Assembly (NCBI GenBank): GCA_016748015.1 | Contig: JAAOMT010000082.1 | Location: 219,483-283,482 of the forward strand | DNA: 64,000 nt | Direction of reading: 5' to 3' | DNA from: Geosiphon pyriformis | Lineage: Eukaryota; Glomeromycota; Glomeromycetes; Archaeosporales; Geosiphonaceae | In this document: positions 21,304 through 33,576 of the stretch, one piece after another | Numbering within the stretch: the stretch's first letter is position 1 | Layout: each line of letters starts with the position of its first letter | The notes under the pieces: model-generated | Seen by the model: the letters and a program-made list of their open reading frames with translations, nothing else | The model's database searches: none | Told to the model about the DNA's origin: nothing | Made by a program: the position numbers and the translations under genes

Positions 21304-22404
21304 TGTTACCCGAGTAAAAAAACCGATCCAAAGTTATGAAGAAACATGACCAAAACGTGACATAACACAGAATAACATGCAATAACGTTGGATAATGTAT
21401 TATAATGTTGAATAACGTGTTATAATGCAGAATAATACAGAATAGTATGCAATAATGTAGGATAACGTGTTATAATGCAAGATAACACAGAATAACATGT
21501 AATAACGTCAGATAACGTGTTATAACATAGGATAACTAGTGATAACATAGAAAAACAAAGCAATAACAGAAACAACAAAGCAATAGCTAGTGATAGTGAG
21601 ACAATTGAAAGCAATCCTGTAAAACCAAAAGAATGTATAAAAACAAGTAGTTGTAGAAGTAAGAAAAGACAAAAAGAAAAAAAAATAGATACGAACCTCT
21701 AGACCAGAAATTAAAATATCCATATCTTTTCATCCTTTATTATCTTTCTTATTTCATCTTCTGAAATAAATCAATTATTAAAAGAAATCAGAATTGTGAA
21801 TTCATGTTCTCAAACTTTGTGAAATTTACATGAATTAACTCTTGTCTTGTACCTCCGTTCTAGAACAGATGCTCTTAGCATAACTGCCTTAAACTTATTA
21901 ACAATTTGGACCAATCGCTTTTGATCATGGCGATTGATGATACTAATTTATCATTTCTCTCTTTTTTTTTCTTTTCTTTTCTTTTTTTTTTTCTTTTTTT
22001 TTCTGTCTTAATTTTTTTGTGGAACGGCAACATAGTAAAATTGACTGTCTAGGAATAGACTTCGTGATAGCCTGGTAAAAGAAAGAAGTTCCCCCTAAGT
22101 TTTGAATATTAACATTATCTTTTTAGCTTACCAGAAGGGCAAAAAGACAATGTCAGACCCTAACAACTGCACTCGTTAGCTTGAAAAAGAAAGCTCACAT
22201 TTACGAAAAACATTGTAATCGACGAAAGACAAACTCTGTGCCTTATAACCAAAGAACTCAATAGGTAAAATTCACATCCAGAAATAGACTTTCAGAGACT
22301 GATAATCAAGACTAAGCCGACAGAATTACGCAGAAAACGCATCATCAATAATTGAGAGCACCAAATGTTACCATTTCCCATATCCACCAAGTTTACTCAT
22401 AACA
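21304..22404 (+). repeat. Element D 5' LTR (1101 bp)
   Basis: Begins TGTTACCCGAG and ends CATAACA (from GTAACA). Contains an array of about 20-bp repeats (21350-21545) and a pyrimidine tract (about 21956-22005, nearly all T with scattered C). Partner is 30460-31534. Confidence 0.9.
21350..21545. repeat. Tandem repeats in element D LTR
   Basis: Roughly eight to ten imperfect copies of a unit like GGATAACGTGTTATAATGCA. Each copy holds an imperfect dyad (ATAACGTGTTAT) and often a CpG. The same array occurs in the 3' LTR at about 30520-30690 with substitutions. Units vary between about 18 and 22 bp with no conserved spacers, so this is not CRISPR. A protein-binding or promoter role is possible but not shown. 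Confidence 0.65.
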
Positions 22405-22406
22405 TT

Positions 22407-22423
22407 TGGTACTCTCTGTGAGG
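22407..22423 (+). other. Element D primer-binding site
   Basis: TGGTACTCTCTGTGAGG, two bases after the 5' LTR, differs from the family 2 form by one base (G to A). TGG pairs with the tRNA CCA end. The shared primer site across otherwise different LTRs suggests the same tRNA primes all three families. Confidence 0.75.
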
Positions 22424-22466
22424 TTATAAATCCACAGAGACAGAGCACTCCTAAAAATACATAAAA

Positions 22467-24461
22467 GTGGTGACTATTGAAACAATAGGAAAAGACCACT
22501 CCTCGTATGGAAAAGCACTATTTCAATACTTTCGAAAAGACTTAGGAATACCAGCAGGAACCGCTTACACAGAAAGTGATTTTTGTAACTATATCAACAC
22601 AAAAATCGACTGCTTGTTAGGCTGCGCAACTGATACAGGAAGACTTGGAGAACAAATCCATCAAAGCTTACTAGGGTACTCAACAGCCATGACTACCCGA
22701 GCAATTGTTGAAACTCTGCGCATAATTGATACAGACATTAAATATTACATGGCACAACGATTCCCTCAAGTACAACAACCAGTGGAATCCGACCCTAAGG
22801 AATATGAAAACAAATCTAACAAACCTGTAACTGCCCAAGCCAAATCCACGGTCAACAAAAAACCAAGGGTTCTCTCCCTAACAACTTCATCATACCATCA
22901 GACACCTCAAAGTAGAATTGTATTCAACCCACCCCCGGAAACCCAGTTGGAAACACCACGAACTCCTGGAAATCCACACTCTTGGAATCAACACAGTTGG
23001 ACCAAATTACTAGAAGAATACGGATTGCTGTTTGGAAATCTTAACCCAGCAGCTGGTCAAACAGAAGGAAACCCATCAACTTGGGAACAGCCACCAGCAC
23101 AAAATTTAGCAGAATCAGCATCTCCTCTGATGAAAGAAACAGCTATCTTACAACCTATTGGTTTAAGTGACAAAGGAAAGCAACCAGCATTAGCACCCGG
23201 AAAACACTTGAATACGCAGACACCAATCCCTTTAAACATAACCAGTAACACCCCACCCATTAACTGGATCATGGCTTACCAGGATATCACTAAATTGGAA
23301 AAATTCTTTGGTGAAGAAGATAACGCATATTCTTGGATCGTGGATGCCGAGAAAGCAATTACCACTAACAGTTGGAATGATAACCGCACAGTTCAGGCAC
23401 TACCATTCTTTCTGATCAGAACTGCCAATTCGTGGTACCAGAGCCTGGCAGAAAAGCCTACCTCCTTTACCGAGTTTAAACTTGCATTTCTGCAATACTT
23501 CTGTGACCCCAATACATTAATCTGATTGCAGAATCAATTCAGCATAATTAAACAAAAAGATCATGAAGCAGTAACTACTTATTTTGGATGATTTAATCAA
23601 ATTCTGCATCAAATATTAGGTATCAAAAGGGACTACACCATGGCACAAGTTCTTAATCAATTCATTAAAGGATTGCAGAGTAGTATTCTAAGATCCGTAA
23701 GACCCTACCATCTGACCAGTTTACAAGACGCCATCACTCTCGCTCATGATTTTGAGTCTGCAGAACAAGAAGCGAACCATACCCAAGCCGTTAATTTAGC
23801 CATTAACAGAACCTCTGACATCGATGCAAAGATAACCCAATTGAGTAAGAAACTAACTCAGAAAATTGAGAGATTTTTAGCTGAAACTACAAGAACTTAC
23901 CAACCACTCCAACAGAGAGAAAATAACAACAACAGCAGATACCCACAGTAACAGAACCATCAGCAACAGCAACAATCTTGAAGATCCGATCTCCACAACT
24001 GCTACTACTGCCAAAAACCTGAACACATCGTCCGTGACTGCAGAAGGAAGATCATGGACCAAAATCAAGGAAACCCATACCAGCAACCCAGATATCAGCA
24101 AAACATGGTACCCCAATATTCCATACCTTAGAATCAACCGCCCCTATATGCACAACAGGTCTTGTACATTCAATCACCATCCCAGAATTATTATCAACCA
24201 CCACCAATAACACAAGCAATCCCTCACTATCAAACTTCCCCTTACAGCCCATCCAGACCTCGAGCTATAGACTATAATCAGAGATGGAGGAATCCCAACA
24301 ACAATCAAGTGCAAACCAACAGTAGACTGTCTCGACCAATCCTTCGCGGTCCTGTCCAATCTCGACCAACACCAACTGGATACCCAAATCAAGCTTCCTA
24401 TCTCAGTTTTATGGAAGACCAGGATTTGATAAATCTACACCTGTGGAAGGGAAGGATATAG
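22467..24461 (+). pseudogene. Element D gag
   Basis: Opens at GTG 22467 (V-V-T-I-E-T-I-G) with a stop upstream and no ATG before residue about 75, although the earlier part is clearly related to gag of family 2 (K-A-L-F-Q-Y-F like K-S-L-F-Q-H-Y). 352 codons are open to a TGA near 23524, then 23640-23951. Capsid core: N-S-W-Y-Q-S-L-A. Zinc knuckle intact at 24000-24041 (C-Y-Y-C-Q-K-P-E-H-I-V-R-D-C). A Gln/Pro/Tyr-rich tail follows to 24461. Stops at 23524, near 23590 and near 23950. Confidence 0.8.
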
Positions 24462-24539
24462 AATGAATTTTCCAACCTTCCAAGCAAACAAAAAGCAATA
24501 TCCCACCAGCCACTATTACTGAAGACACCACCCTAGCTG

Positions 24540-25096
24540 CCATATTTTCTTTTAACATCGATAATTTGAACACACATAGCCTTTTTAGTGGAGCAGCCAT
24601 CAATCAGGATAAACCAATAACAGCCCTATACACCAATGCCAGAGTTGGAAGAATAGACATTAAATTAATCCTGGATAGCAGATCAGCTGGTAGCATAATC
24701 ACGAAGCAGCTCATGGACCAACTAGGTTGCCAAGTAGACCGTGCTGCTACTGCCTGGATTATTACAGCGGATGGGAACACAAAAACCCCGATAGGAGAAA
24801 TTGACAACTTCCCCTTCAAGATTAATAGAATCCAAATTCCTACCAAAGTACTCGTCATAAAAGCTACTCAATATCAAGCTCTAGTAGAAAACGACTGGTT
24901 GTCAAAAGCCAATACTACTCTCGACTGGAACACCCAAGAACTTCAACTCACATTCAACAGACAGTATGTCCGAGTCCCAGCTATATGCGAACACTTTAAA
25001 AACCAACATACTGAGGAACCCCTTATTGAATTCGAAGACACATCAATGCCACCAACCATTGAGACCTATCAGGTTTCATGGGTGGTTGATTATTGA
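24540..25096 (+). pseudogene. Element D retropepsin
   Basis: 176 open codons (24566-25096). Active site L-I-L-D-S-R: the Asp and Ser are kept, Gly is changed to Arg (a G-to-A change). It continues S-A-G-S-I-I-T, W-I-I-T-A-D-G and T-Q-Y-Q-A-L-V-E-N-D-W-L. The tail Q-V-S-W-V-V-D-Y is shared with F (Q-V-S-W-V-D-K). It is in the gag-pol polyprotein, not a free-standing gene, and activity with Arg at that position is unlikely. Confidence 0.8.
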
Positions 25097-25570
25097 ACTG
25101 AATTACCCCTACCACCAACCTGGGAAGAAAAAGGAAAAGGCAGAGCTAAAAAAGAATCCCAATCGTCATCACTAGGATACGTAATCTCAAACCAAAGAAA
25201 CTTATTTTACCAACTCCCAAGACTAATATGTGTCAATTATGGAAAAAAACTATTCACTATGGGTGCATGTATCGGGGACAACAAAGAATGGCCCATCATC
25301 ACCAAATACTATTGCAGGCCTTGTTTACTGGAAAGATTTGGATGACCAAAATGACAAGGCAAGTGGGACCACATGCCATGTTTTGCATGTGGCGAAATCC
25401 TGTCAGATGAAGGACTCTGGAATGATGTGCCTGGCAGAGGAGGAACATGCGATAAGGCTTGTCAATAAACCATATTAATCAACAATTGGGTATGAAAGGG
25501 AACCTCTATCGAAGATGCTTGGAAACGAGCACTCAACAGGCTAGATGGTTATCCACACAATGACCACAAA
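25097..25570 (+). pseudogene. Element D Cys-rich zinc-binding region
   Basis: Readable with four stops and one Cys lost to Tyr: C-V-N-Y-G-K-K-L, M-G-A-C-I-G-D, Y-Y-C-R-P-C-L-L-E-R-F-G, K-W-D-H-M-P-C-F-A-C-G, R-G-G-T-C-D-K-A-C-Q. The spacing equals that of F. It is downstream of the protease and followed without a break by the dUTPase segment. Confidence 0.65.
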
Positions 25571-26760
25571 ATCTGGAGAATGGCAAGCACCAAGGCCGAA
25601 GGTGCTATGCACGAAGAAATACGAGAAATTAAGGACAACCCTTGGATGCCTGAATATACTGGACCTGACTACCCCAAGAATAATTTCTTCACAGATGACC
25701 CAAACACATTTCAGAACCAATATCAGAAATTGGCCCCAACTCGCAAGGAACAGGAGCAAAGATTGGCTGATTTGAATACCAAACTATGCAATTACTGTTT
25801 GATTCTCTGTCATTTCCAGTACTGTGATGGATGTGATCTCATGTTCAATCCGCCTCCAAGAATACTGTTTCCAATCACCGAACTACCTGAACTTGAAGAA
25901 GAAGTATTGATTACCGAGGACATGTCATTTCAAGATCCAACTGAGGATACCAAAACAAAACAGTATTTCGTGTATCCCAATCTATCCAAAGAACTAGAGC
26001 TAAAATGGTACAGTGACAACGAGGAAGGAATCTGCCCCGAAAGAGTGCATGACACCAATGCCAGTTTTGACTTATGATACCCCGGACAATCACCCATCAT
26101 TATAGCCCCACATTCCTTCGTAAAAATAGATCTTAAGATAGTGTTAGAAATTCCTGTTAGTACAATGGTACAAGTTGCCTCTTGATTTAGTCTAGCCAAG
26201 AAAAAAATCAACATAAAAGGAAGAATCATTAATGCCGGTTACATGGGAAACATCATCATGATGCTACAGAACAATTCGGACAGACTCTACAAAATAGAAT
26301 TACAAGAAAAGATTGCCCAAGCTATCTTTCTACCTTTAGTCAAAATACTCCAATTAACCCCGGTAACAACTTGAGAAGAGTTAGGCCTCATTGCCTGAGG
26401 AATCAACGGGTTTGGATCAAGTGGAAGAGGAAACATACCAGTTAATTTCACAGAGGAAGACAGTAACCAGGTAGAATTTATCCTCACCAACACCGTCATC
26501 TCTATTCTCTCATACTAACAATACATCTTCAAGATGAATTGAAAAATCCAAGATCAAGCCCTATTATTCAAAGCCAGTCTCAAAATCTGTTCCCTAGCCA
26601 ATGTTGTTAATCTATACCTACTGGCCAAAGCCCATAAACACTTCAAAATCCTCATTCACAACCCGACAGAAGATGTCATTGAAATCCCCAAAGGGACCCT
26701 TGTCGGTTCCATATCCGCAGATAGTCAGAATCCTGAAAAACCCCAGTCCATTCCAGATTT
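25571..26760 (+). pseudogene. Element D zinc ribbon, dUTPase and linker
   Basis: 165 open codons at 25580-26077 carry the ribbon (L-C-N-Y-C ... Y-C-D-G-C). dUTPase motifs: N-A-S-F-D-L (motif 1) then TGA, A-S-stop-F-S-L-A (motif 2, Arg codon TGA at 26183-26185), I-I-N-A-G-Y-M-G-N-I (motif 3, catalytic Asp now Asn), E-K-I-A-Q-A-I-F (motif 4), G-F-G-S-S-G-R (motif 5). The linker toward RT continues to about 26760 with N-P-T-E-D-V-I-E-I-P-K-G-T. It is inactive as it stands. Confidence 0.8.
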
Positions 26761-28252
26761 TGCACAATTATTCTTATTCTGTGACATTACCTTACAAGTA
26801 TGGAATTTGCCAAAAGAAAGTTACTTGTTTGCACCAGAAGAGATCAATAAATTGAATTTAGGAAATTTAAGTACCTTGCAACAAATGCAACTCAAAGTCC
26901 TTCTGAATCAGTATGCCAATGTCTTTGTCAGTGAAAATGAGTTCGGATGCACCGACATCGTGAAGCATCAGATTGATACAGGAGACACTCGACCAATTAA
27001 GCAATGAGCTTACCGCATACCTCCATCTGGTGATAACCTAATTAAGCAAGAAGTACAACAGATGCTTGATAACGGCCTAATCAAAGAATTGTTAAGCCCT
27101 TGGTCCTCACCAGTAGTCTTGGTTACTAAGAAAAACGGAAAAGTGCAATTCTGCATAAATTATTGAAAACTAAATAGCGTCATGCGAAGAGATAGTTATC
27201 TCACTCCCCTTATCCAGGAAATTCTGGACAATCTAGAAAAAAAAAAATGGTTCTTGTCATTAGATTTAGCAAGTGGTTACTGGCAAGTTGAAATAGACCC
27301 CAAAGACAAAGGAAAAACAGCGTTTACCACTCAAGACAGAAACTTTGAGTTTAACGTAATGCCTTTTGGACTTTGTAATGCTCCTGCCATGTTTCAACGT
27401 CTAATGGATGTAGTATATAAAGGAATCCTTTGGAAATCAGTAGTAGTCTACCTAGATGACACAAACATGTTCTCCGAAATATTCGAAGACCATCTGCTTC
27501 ACCTGCAACAAGTCTTCAAACGCCTTCATAGTGCCAGATTGAAACTCAATTCCGAGAAGTGCTTCTTTGGAAAAACTGAGTTAAAATTCCTAGGACATGT
27601 AATTGGCAAGGATGGAGTTAAACCCGATTCAGATAAAGTACAAAAAGTCAAGGATTTTTCAGCCCCAATCAACCTCAGAGAATTACAAGGATTTCTAGGA
27701 TTAGCAGGATATTATCGTCGATTTGTCAAAGATTTCTCAAACATCACAAAACCACTCTATCAATTGTTGTTCAAATACGTACCGTACTTGTGGAAGGAAG
27801 ATCAACAGAAAGCATTCGACTATCTCAAGCAGCAATTGATCACATTCCCAATCCTGATTTACCCAGATTTCACTAAATAGTTCATTGTTGCTATGAACAC
27901 CTCGAAAAATGCTCTAGGAGCAGTCTTATCACAGATAGGACTGGACAATAGAGAACACCCAGTTGCCTACGCTAGTCACAGCACTAGCCCAGCAGAAAAG
28001 AATTACAGCACAACAGATCTAGAATGTCTCACCATTTATTGGGCCATACAGATTTGGAAACATTACCTCAGTCAACCATTTGATCTATATACCAACCACA
28101 AAGGACTTATTTGGTTACTCAACAATCCACAACTAGAAGAAAAATATGTGAGATGGAGTACTTATCTGCAACAATTCCCACTCAAAGTTCATTACAAAGA
28201 AGGATCCAAGAACACCAATGCCAACAGTTTGTTGAGGATGCCACAAACCTAA
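26761..28252 (+). pseudogene. Element D reverse transcriptase and RNase H
   Basis: Best RT of the window: 232 open codons (27182-27880) with L-D-L-A-S-G-Y-W-Q-V, M-P-F-G-L-C-N-A-P-A-M-F-Q-R-L-M and the catalytic Y-L-D-D. Upstream the frame has two TGA codons at Arg positions (27005-27007, 27164-27166). RNase H follows at 27893-28252 after one stop (S-K-N-A-L-G-A-V-L-S-Q, Y-A-S-H-S-T-S-P-A-E-K-N-Y, Y-T-N-H-K-G-L). It ends ...R-M-P-Q-T then TAA (28250-28252). Confidence 0.85.
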
Positions 28253-28262
28253 TCCCAGACCC

Positions 28263-29630
28263 ATGGACACACTCACTTATCAATGACTACATTAGTATCT
28301 ATCGACACTACATTTCAAGAAGATATTATCTCAACAGGAACAGAGTACTATACAAAAACAAGCCTGAAATTATTTTATTCAAGACAACCAACTATATTGA
28401 CGAGAATGCCAAAACCATTCCAACCCACAACAACTAATCATGGACAGTGAAAGAGAAACTATACTATATAGTGTGCACTCAGATCTGACTGCAGGACACT
28501 TTAACAAAGACATTACCCTCGAAAGAACACTAAACTTATACTATTGACTAATAATGCACAAAGACATTTTCAAATACATGCTCAATTGTGACGCATGCCA
28601 GCGAAGAGAAAGAGCAAGATCAACAGAACCACTTCAATCCATTCTAGTTGGAAATCTATTTGATAGAATTGGAATCGATTTGGTTGGATCTTTTTCAATT
28701 ACATCCCAAGGAAATTGCTATATTGCTGTAGCCATAAACTATCTTACAAAATGGCTAGAAGCCAGAGCAATCCAAGTGGCTAATGCCAAAACAGTCGCCA
28801 AATTTGTGCATCAAGACCTAATTTGCCAACATGAATGTCTGAAAGAATTATTATCTGATCAGGGAACACACTTCGTTAATAATACACTAACTGAACTAAG
28901 CCAACAGTTTGGAATAAAAAGACCCTTATTGTCACTATACCACCCACAAACAAACAGGCTGGTAGAACAGTTTAACAAAACACTGTGTGAAGCACTAGTA
29001 AAAATAAGTCATGAAAACAGACAAGAATGGGACTTATTCATATTTTCTGTACTTTTTGCATACCAAACATTGAAACAAAATACAACTCAGTTCACACCAT
29101 TCGAACTAATCTATGGAAGAAAATCTACATTACCGATTGAATGAGTAATACCATTATACCCAACAGAAACAATCAATGAAGAGAATTTTGAGACTACCTT
29201 ACACCAAAGAACATACCAGTTAATGGAAATGTTGGAAAACAATCAAAGAACAGCAGCTGACAATATTAGTCATGCTCAAGAACGACAAAAAGAAAGACAT
29301 GATAAACACCTGCCAGAACAACCAATGGAATTCAAGATTGAAGACCAAGTACTGTTACATCATACAAAAGCTAAGAAACAGTGAAGTGAAAAGTTTGACC
29401 CAAAGTGGGATGGTCCATTCCACATACATGAAGCGTTAGGAAATGGAACTTACAAATTACGATTGGAAGACAGGATTTTAAAGAAAGTAGCACATAGAAA
29501 TCGGTTAAAAATTTATCATGTAAAACAGAAATCATCATCATCAGTACCTCAACTAGGAACACAAATTTCATTAATCAGACCAGAAGATATACCACGAGAT
29601 CTGGAACCAATCATTGTTATCGAAACGTAG
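28263..29630 (+). pseudogene. Element D integrase (ORF2)
   Basis: ATG at 28263, only 10 nt after the RNase H stop and in another frame. The frame runs 456 codons to TAG at 29628 with internal stops. The core is open at 28554-29144: N-C-D-A-C-Q-R-R (zinc cysteines), G-I-D-L-V-G (first Asp), L-L-S-D-Q-G-T-H-F (second Asp), L-V-E-Q-F-N-K-T (Glu). The C-terminal GPF-type module K-W-D-G-P-F-H-I is at about 29403-29425. Start, frame and end support integrase as an ORF of its own. Confidence 0.8.
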
Positions 29631-29633
29631 ACA

Positions 29634-30445
29634 ATGGGCAGCAAATTAAATTGGGGAATTCAAATATATATAGCATCCAAAAAGCAGCAAGAAATGATAG
29701 AAATTTCAACATGAACCTTTCAGATCAAATTTTAAAATTATCTAAACAATTATTTGAAACAATTCAAAAATTGACATCTCAAATAGAAATAACAATTGAT
29801 AAAAAAGAGATACGGTACAAAGATAAGAGCAAGAGAGAAGAGAACGAGAGTTCAATTAGAATTAAACGTTCTTTCTTCTACCCACTACCCGAAAGGCAAT
29901 GTGGAAGGAAAAATTGTTTTCAGGTGGGGGGTGGAAAAGAAGGAGACAAAGAATGAGAAAAAGGTTACAAAAGAAGATACTTGGTCCCTAAGCTCGAAGA
30001 AATAAAACAAGCTTTAGCTTGTAAGACCAAACTCCCTAAAACAAGGGAGTGAACACTTGACAATGCTCAGGAATGGAAAAAAAGACTTCCTCCAGCTTAT
30101 TGGTTCTACAAAATTGGAGAACAGCTTGACTTGAAAACACCATACAAAGACCTCAGCCAGAAAACATTTAACAAAGAAACAATACAACAAGTAGAAAAAT
30201 TCGTAAAAAAAAACAACTTGACTCTACATTACAAAGCAGTATACTGACTATATGTCATCTTCCAACATTGCCCAAACATACTACTAAATGGATCTATGAA
30301 AACCATAATGGTTAACAGCATAGGACAAATAACCAATCAACAGTTCAAAGATCTACAAAAGACAATACTTGAGACAACAATCGAACATTACACAAACAAA
30401 GCCATGATAACAGATACATACGGTTTCGCAGGAGCTCAATTTTAA
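29634..30445 (+). pseudogene. Element D ORF3
   Basis: Begins four bases after the integrase stop and ends TAA at 30443-30445 within the polypurine region (TTTTAAAAAGAAAGGGATAA). The part from 29651 is open for 101 codons (S-D-Q-I-L-K-L-S-K-Q-L-F-E-T-I, then I-E-I-T-I-D). It continues in another frame with W-F-Y-K-I-G-E-Q-L, A-V-Y-stop-L-Y-V-I-F and I-G-Q-I-T-N-Q-Q-F-K-D-L-Q, matching ORF3 of B, E and F at the same points. No signal peptide or membrane segment. Function unknown. Confidence 0.6.
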
Positions 30446-30459
30446 AAAGAAAGGGATAA

Positions 30460-31534
30460 TGTTACCTGAGTAGAAAAACCAATCCAAAGTTATGAAGAAA
30501 CGTGACCAAAATATAACATAACACAGAATAATGCACAATAACATTGGATAATACGTTATAATGTTGGATAACGTGTTATAATGCAGGATAATACAGAAAA
30601 GTATGCAATAACATAGGATAACGTGTTATAACGCAGAATAACATGTAATAATGTCAGATAACGTGTTATAATATAGGATAACTAGCAATAATATAGAAAA
30701 ACGAAGCAATAACAGAAACAACAAAGCAATAGCTAGTGATAGCGAGACAATTGAAAGCAATCCTGTAAAACCAAAAGAATGTATAAAAGCAAGTAGTTGT
30801 AAAAGTGAGAAAAGACAGAGAGAAGAAAAAATAGATACGAACCTCTAGACCAGAAATTAAAATATCTATACCTCTTCATCCTTTATTATCTTTTCTATTT
30901 CATCTTCTGAAATAAATCAATTATTAAAATGTGAATTCATGTTCTCGAACTTCGTAAAATTTACATGAATTAACCCTTGTCTCATACGTCCATTCTAGAA
31001 CAGATGCTCTTAGCATAACCACCTCGAACCTATTAACAATTTGGATCAATTGCTCTTAATCATGGTGATTGACGATACTAATTTATTATTTCTCTCTTTT
31101 CTTTTTTTTTCTTTTTCTTTTTCTTTCTTTTTCTGTCTTAATTTTTTTGTGGAGTAACAACATAGTAAAATCGACTGTCTGGGAATAGACTTCATGATAG
31201 CCTGGTAAAAGAAGAAAGCTCTCCCTAAGTTTTGAATATTAATATTATCTTGTTAGCTTACCAGAAGGGCGAAAAGACAATGCCAGACCCTAACGACTCT
31301 GCTCGTTAGCTCAGAAAAAAAAGCTTACATTTACAAAAAACATTGCAATTGATGAAAGACAAACTCTGTGCTTTATAACCAAAAAACTCAATGGGTAAAA
31401 TTCACATCCAGGAATAGACCTTCAGAGACTGATAATCAAGACTAAGCCAACAGAATTATGCAGAAGATGCATCATCAATAATTGAAAGCACCAAACATTA
31501 CCATTTCCCATACCCACCAAGTTTATCCGTAACA
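30460..31534 (+). repeat. Element D 3' LTR (1075 bp)
   Basis: Partner of 21304-22404; starts TGTTACCTGAG and ends CCGTAACA. The repeat array at about 30520-30690 and the pyrimidine tract at about 31088-31135 are both present. It is followed by CCGG and then the rest of the 3' LTR of C. Confidence 0.9.
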
Positions 31535-31538
31535 CCGG

Positions 31539-31969
31539 CAATAGCCATGATTAAAAGCTATTGTTTCAGTGTGGTTAAGTATCAATTACTATCAATATAA
31601 AGTGTTGATAGTGGAAGTGGGTTTTTAAGATAGCAAATAGTTATTTATTGTGGTTTGAAAAGTTGTCTAGATGAAATTTAAACTGAGAGATCTGTCTTTT
31701 TAGCTTCTAATACTACTGTTATATATACATAATTGAGATTCCTTAATTCCTTAATTTTTCATGACAGGAATCCTAAAATTCCTGGAATCCTGCGATTCTG
31801 TTAAGAGAAATTCTGGAATTCTGGAATCCTGCAATTTCTCATGTGAAAATCCTGCAATTCCTGAAATCTTGCAATTCTTCTAAGAAGAATTCTGGAATTT
31901 TTTATTTACTACATCTACTTCTGATTGGCTAATAACTATGCTAATATGTTTTCTATATTTCTAGTAATA
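31539..31969 (-). repeat. Element C 3' LTR, second part
   Basis: Continues 20857-21303 after element D. Ends GTAATA (from GTAACA) at 31969. Together the two parts make about 880 bp, equal to the 5' LTR at 60346-61226. Contains the GGAATTCC-word cluster at 31740-31905. Confidence 0.82.
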
Positions 31970-31985
31970 AGATTATTTCCTTCTT

Positions 31986-32643
31986 TTAATATTGAACTTC
32001 ATCAAAATCTAGCTCTTTTAATTTCCCTTCTTGAAGTATTTTCTGAATTTCAGTTTCGAGAATTACTTGTGTTATTTGGGTCTGTAATTCTTTAAATTGA
32101 GCATTAGCAATCTTTCCCAATTGATTACTGGTAACTGTATTTATTGCTTTGTTGAATAGAATTTCTGGTCAATCTTGAAATGCTGTGTGTATTCAGTATA
32201 TGGCTTGGGCCTGTGTGAATAAGTTGTTTTTTCCCACAAACTGTTCTAGTTGTTGTAGTATTGTCATGTTGAATAACTGCTTTGTTTTATCAGTGTACAA
32301 ATTCTAGATGTTCATGTGTTTTTCTAAGTAAAAATAACAATAGTTTTTTGGAAATTGTTGTATCCACCAATTCCAAGTTTCTTTGGTCAACTCTTAGTAT
32401 AGTGAATCTTTTGTCAGCTTCTGTATTGCCACTTTTATTTTTTCAATAACTTTGTTAATGGTATTTTCTGGTTTCTTCTGTGTTCTGTGTTGGGATGTCT
32501 TTCTAGTATCTTAGTACTGAATTGTTTGTTGATTAATTGTAACCTCCATTTCTTGGTGTTAGATTAATTGAAAAAATTCATGCTAATGAGTGAATGTTGT
32601 CTGTAATTTCTATTTTTCTGATATTTTTTATCACGTCTACCAT
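31986..32643 (-). pseudogene. Element C ORF3, frameshifted
   Basis: ATG at 32643 and TAA at 31986 correspond to the start and end of the 220-codon ORF3 of B and F, but the length of 658 bp is not a multiple of three, so at least one indel is present, and several stops interrupt it. Recognisable by alignment to B (31986-32400 mirrors 3457-3870). No product expected. Confidence 0.6.
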
Positions 32644-32672
32644 GTCTTTATATATTCTTTTGTCAATCACTT

Positions 32673-33576
32673 TTATTTGTTGTCAATAATGATGATTGGT
32701 TCCAGATCTCGTGGAATCTTATCTGGTTGGACTGGTGCTCTCTGTACTCCTAGTTGGGAAATATTATTGGTAAATGGTAATGTTATATTGTGATATGGTT
32801 TCAGACAATCTCCATGTGCTGCTTTGGTCAAAATTTTGTTGTTCAATCTTAATTTATAAGCTCTATTTTCTAGAATTTTTTCTATGTGAAATGGTCCATC
32901 CTATTTGAGATCAAATTTTTTACTCTATTGTTTTTCCACTTTGGTATGATGTAAGAGTACTTTGTCTCCAATCTTGAACTTAACTGGTTTGTTTAGTAGT
33001 TACCTATTATGTCTTTCTTTTTGTTTCTCTTATGACTTTTGAATATTATCAGCTGCTCTTTTTTGTTTGTTTTCTAGAGTTTCCGTTAAGTCATATGTCT
33101 TTCTTAACAATGTTTCTTGGAAATTCTCTTCTGTTATTGGTTCCATTGGATATGTGTTTACTTCTATTTCTACTGGTAAGATTGCTGTTCTACTGTATAC
33201 TAATTCAAATAGTGTTGCTTGTGTGGTATCTTGCTTCATTGTTTAATAAACAAATAATATTAATAATATAAACAAATCCCATTCATTCTGGTTTTCTTAG
33301 CTAAGTTTGGTGATTGCTTCACACAATGTTCTATTAAATCTTTCAACTAAACTGTTTGTTTGTGGATGATATAGTAATAATAATGGTTTTTTAATTCCGA
33401 ATCTTTGGCTCAATTCTGCTAGTGTTTTGTTCACAAAGTGAGTTTCTTGGTCTGATAATAATTTTTTGAACATTCATGTCAACAAATCAGATTTTGATGG
33501 ACAAATTCAGCAATGGATTCTGCATTTGCTCTTTGAATTGCTTTTGCTTCTGGCCATTTAGTAAGATAGTCTATGG
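32673..33576 (-). pseudogene. Element C integrase, C-terminal part
   Basis: From the insertion point of E down to the stop at 32673. The readable stretch 33030-33239 (70 codons) has the core-end sequence F-E-L-V-Y-S-R-T-A-I-L-P-V-E-I-E and the helix after it. The GPF-type module and end I-I-I-D-N-K are further down. The missing N-terminal part is at 53511-53979. Confidence 0.75.

Larger units (their letters stand above)
21304..31534 (+). mobile_element. Element D: Ty3/gypsy-like retrotransposon, family 3
   Basis: Complete 10,231-bp plus-strand element inside the 3' LTR of C, with LTRs 21304-22404 and 30460-31534. The flanks are CCAT and CCGG; other family 2 LTRs read CTAT, CTGT or CCAT here, so CCGT is the likely ancestor and the last base of the right copy is a transversion. 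Removing D and one flank copy restores gtatcc-cat-caatagcc. Its LTR shares no evident sequence with the other families apart from the termini, but its gene order is the same. RT and RNase H are the best-preserved here. Confidence 0.9.

Noticed and set aside
21350-21545. Possible CRISPR-like array
   Set aside because: Units touch or overlap, lengths vary, no unique spacers, and the array is part of an LTR in a eukaryote.
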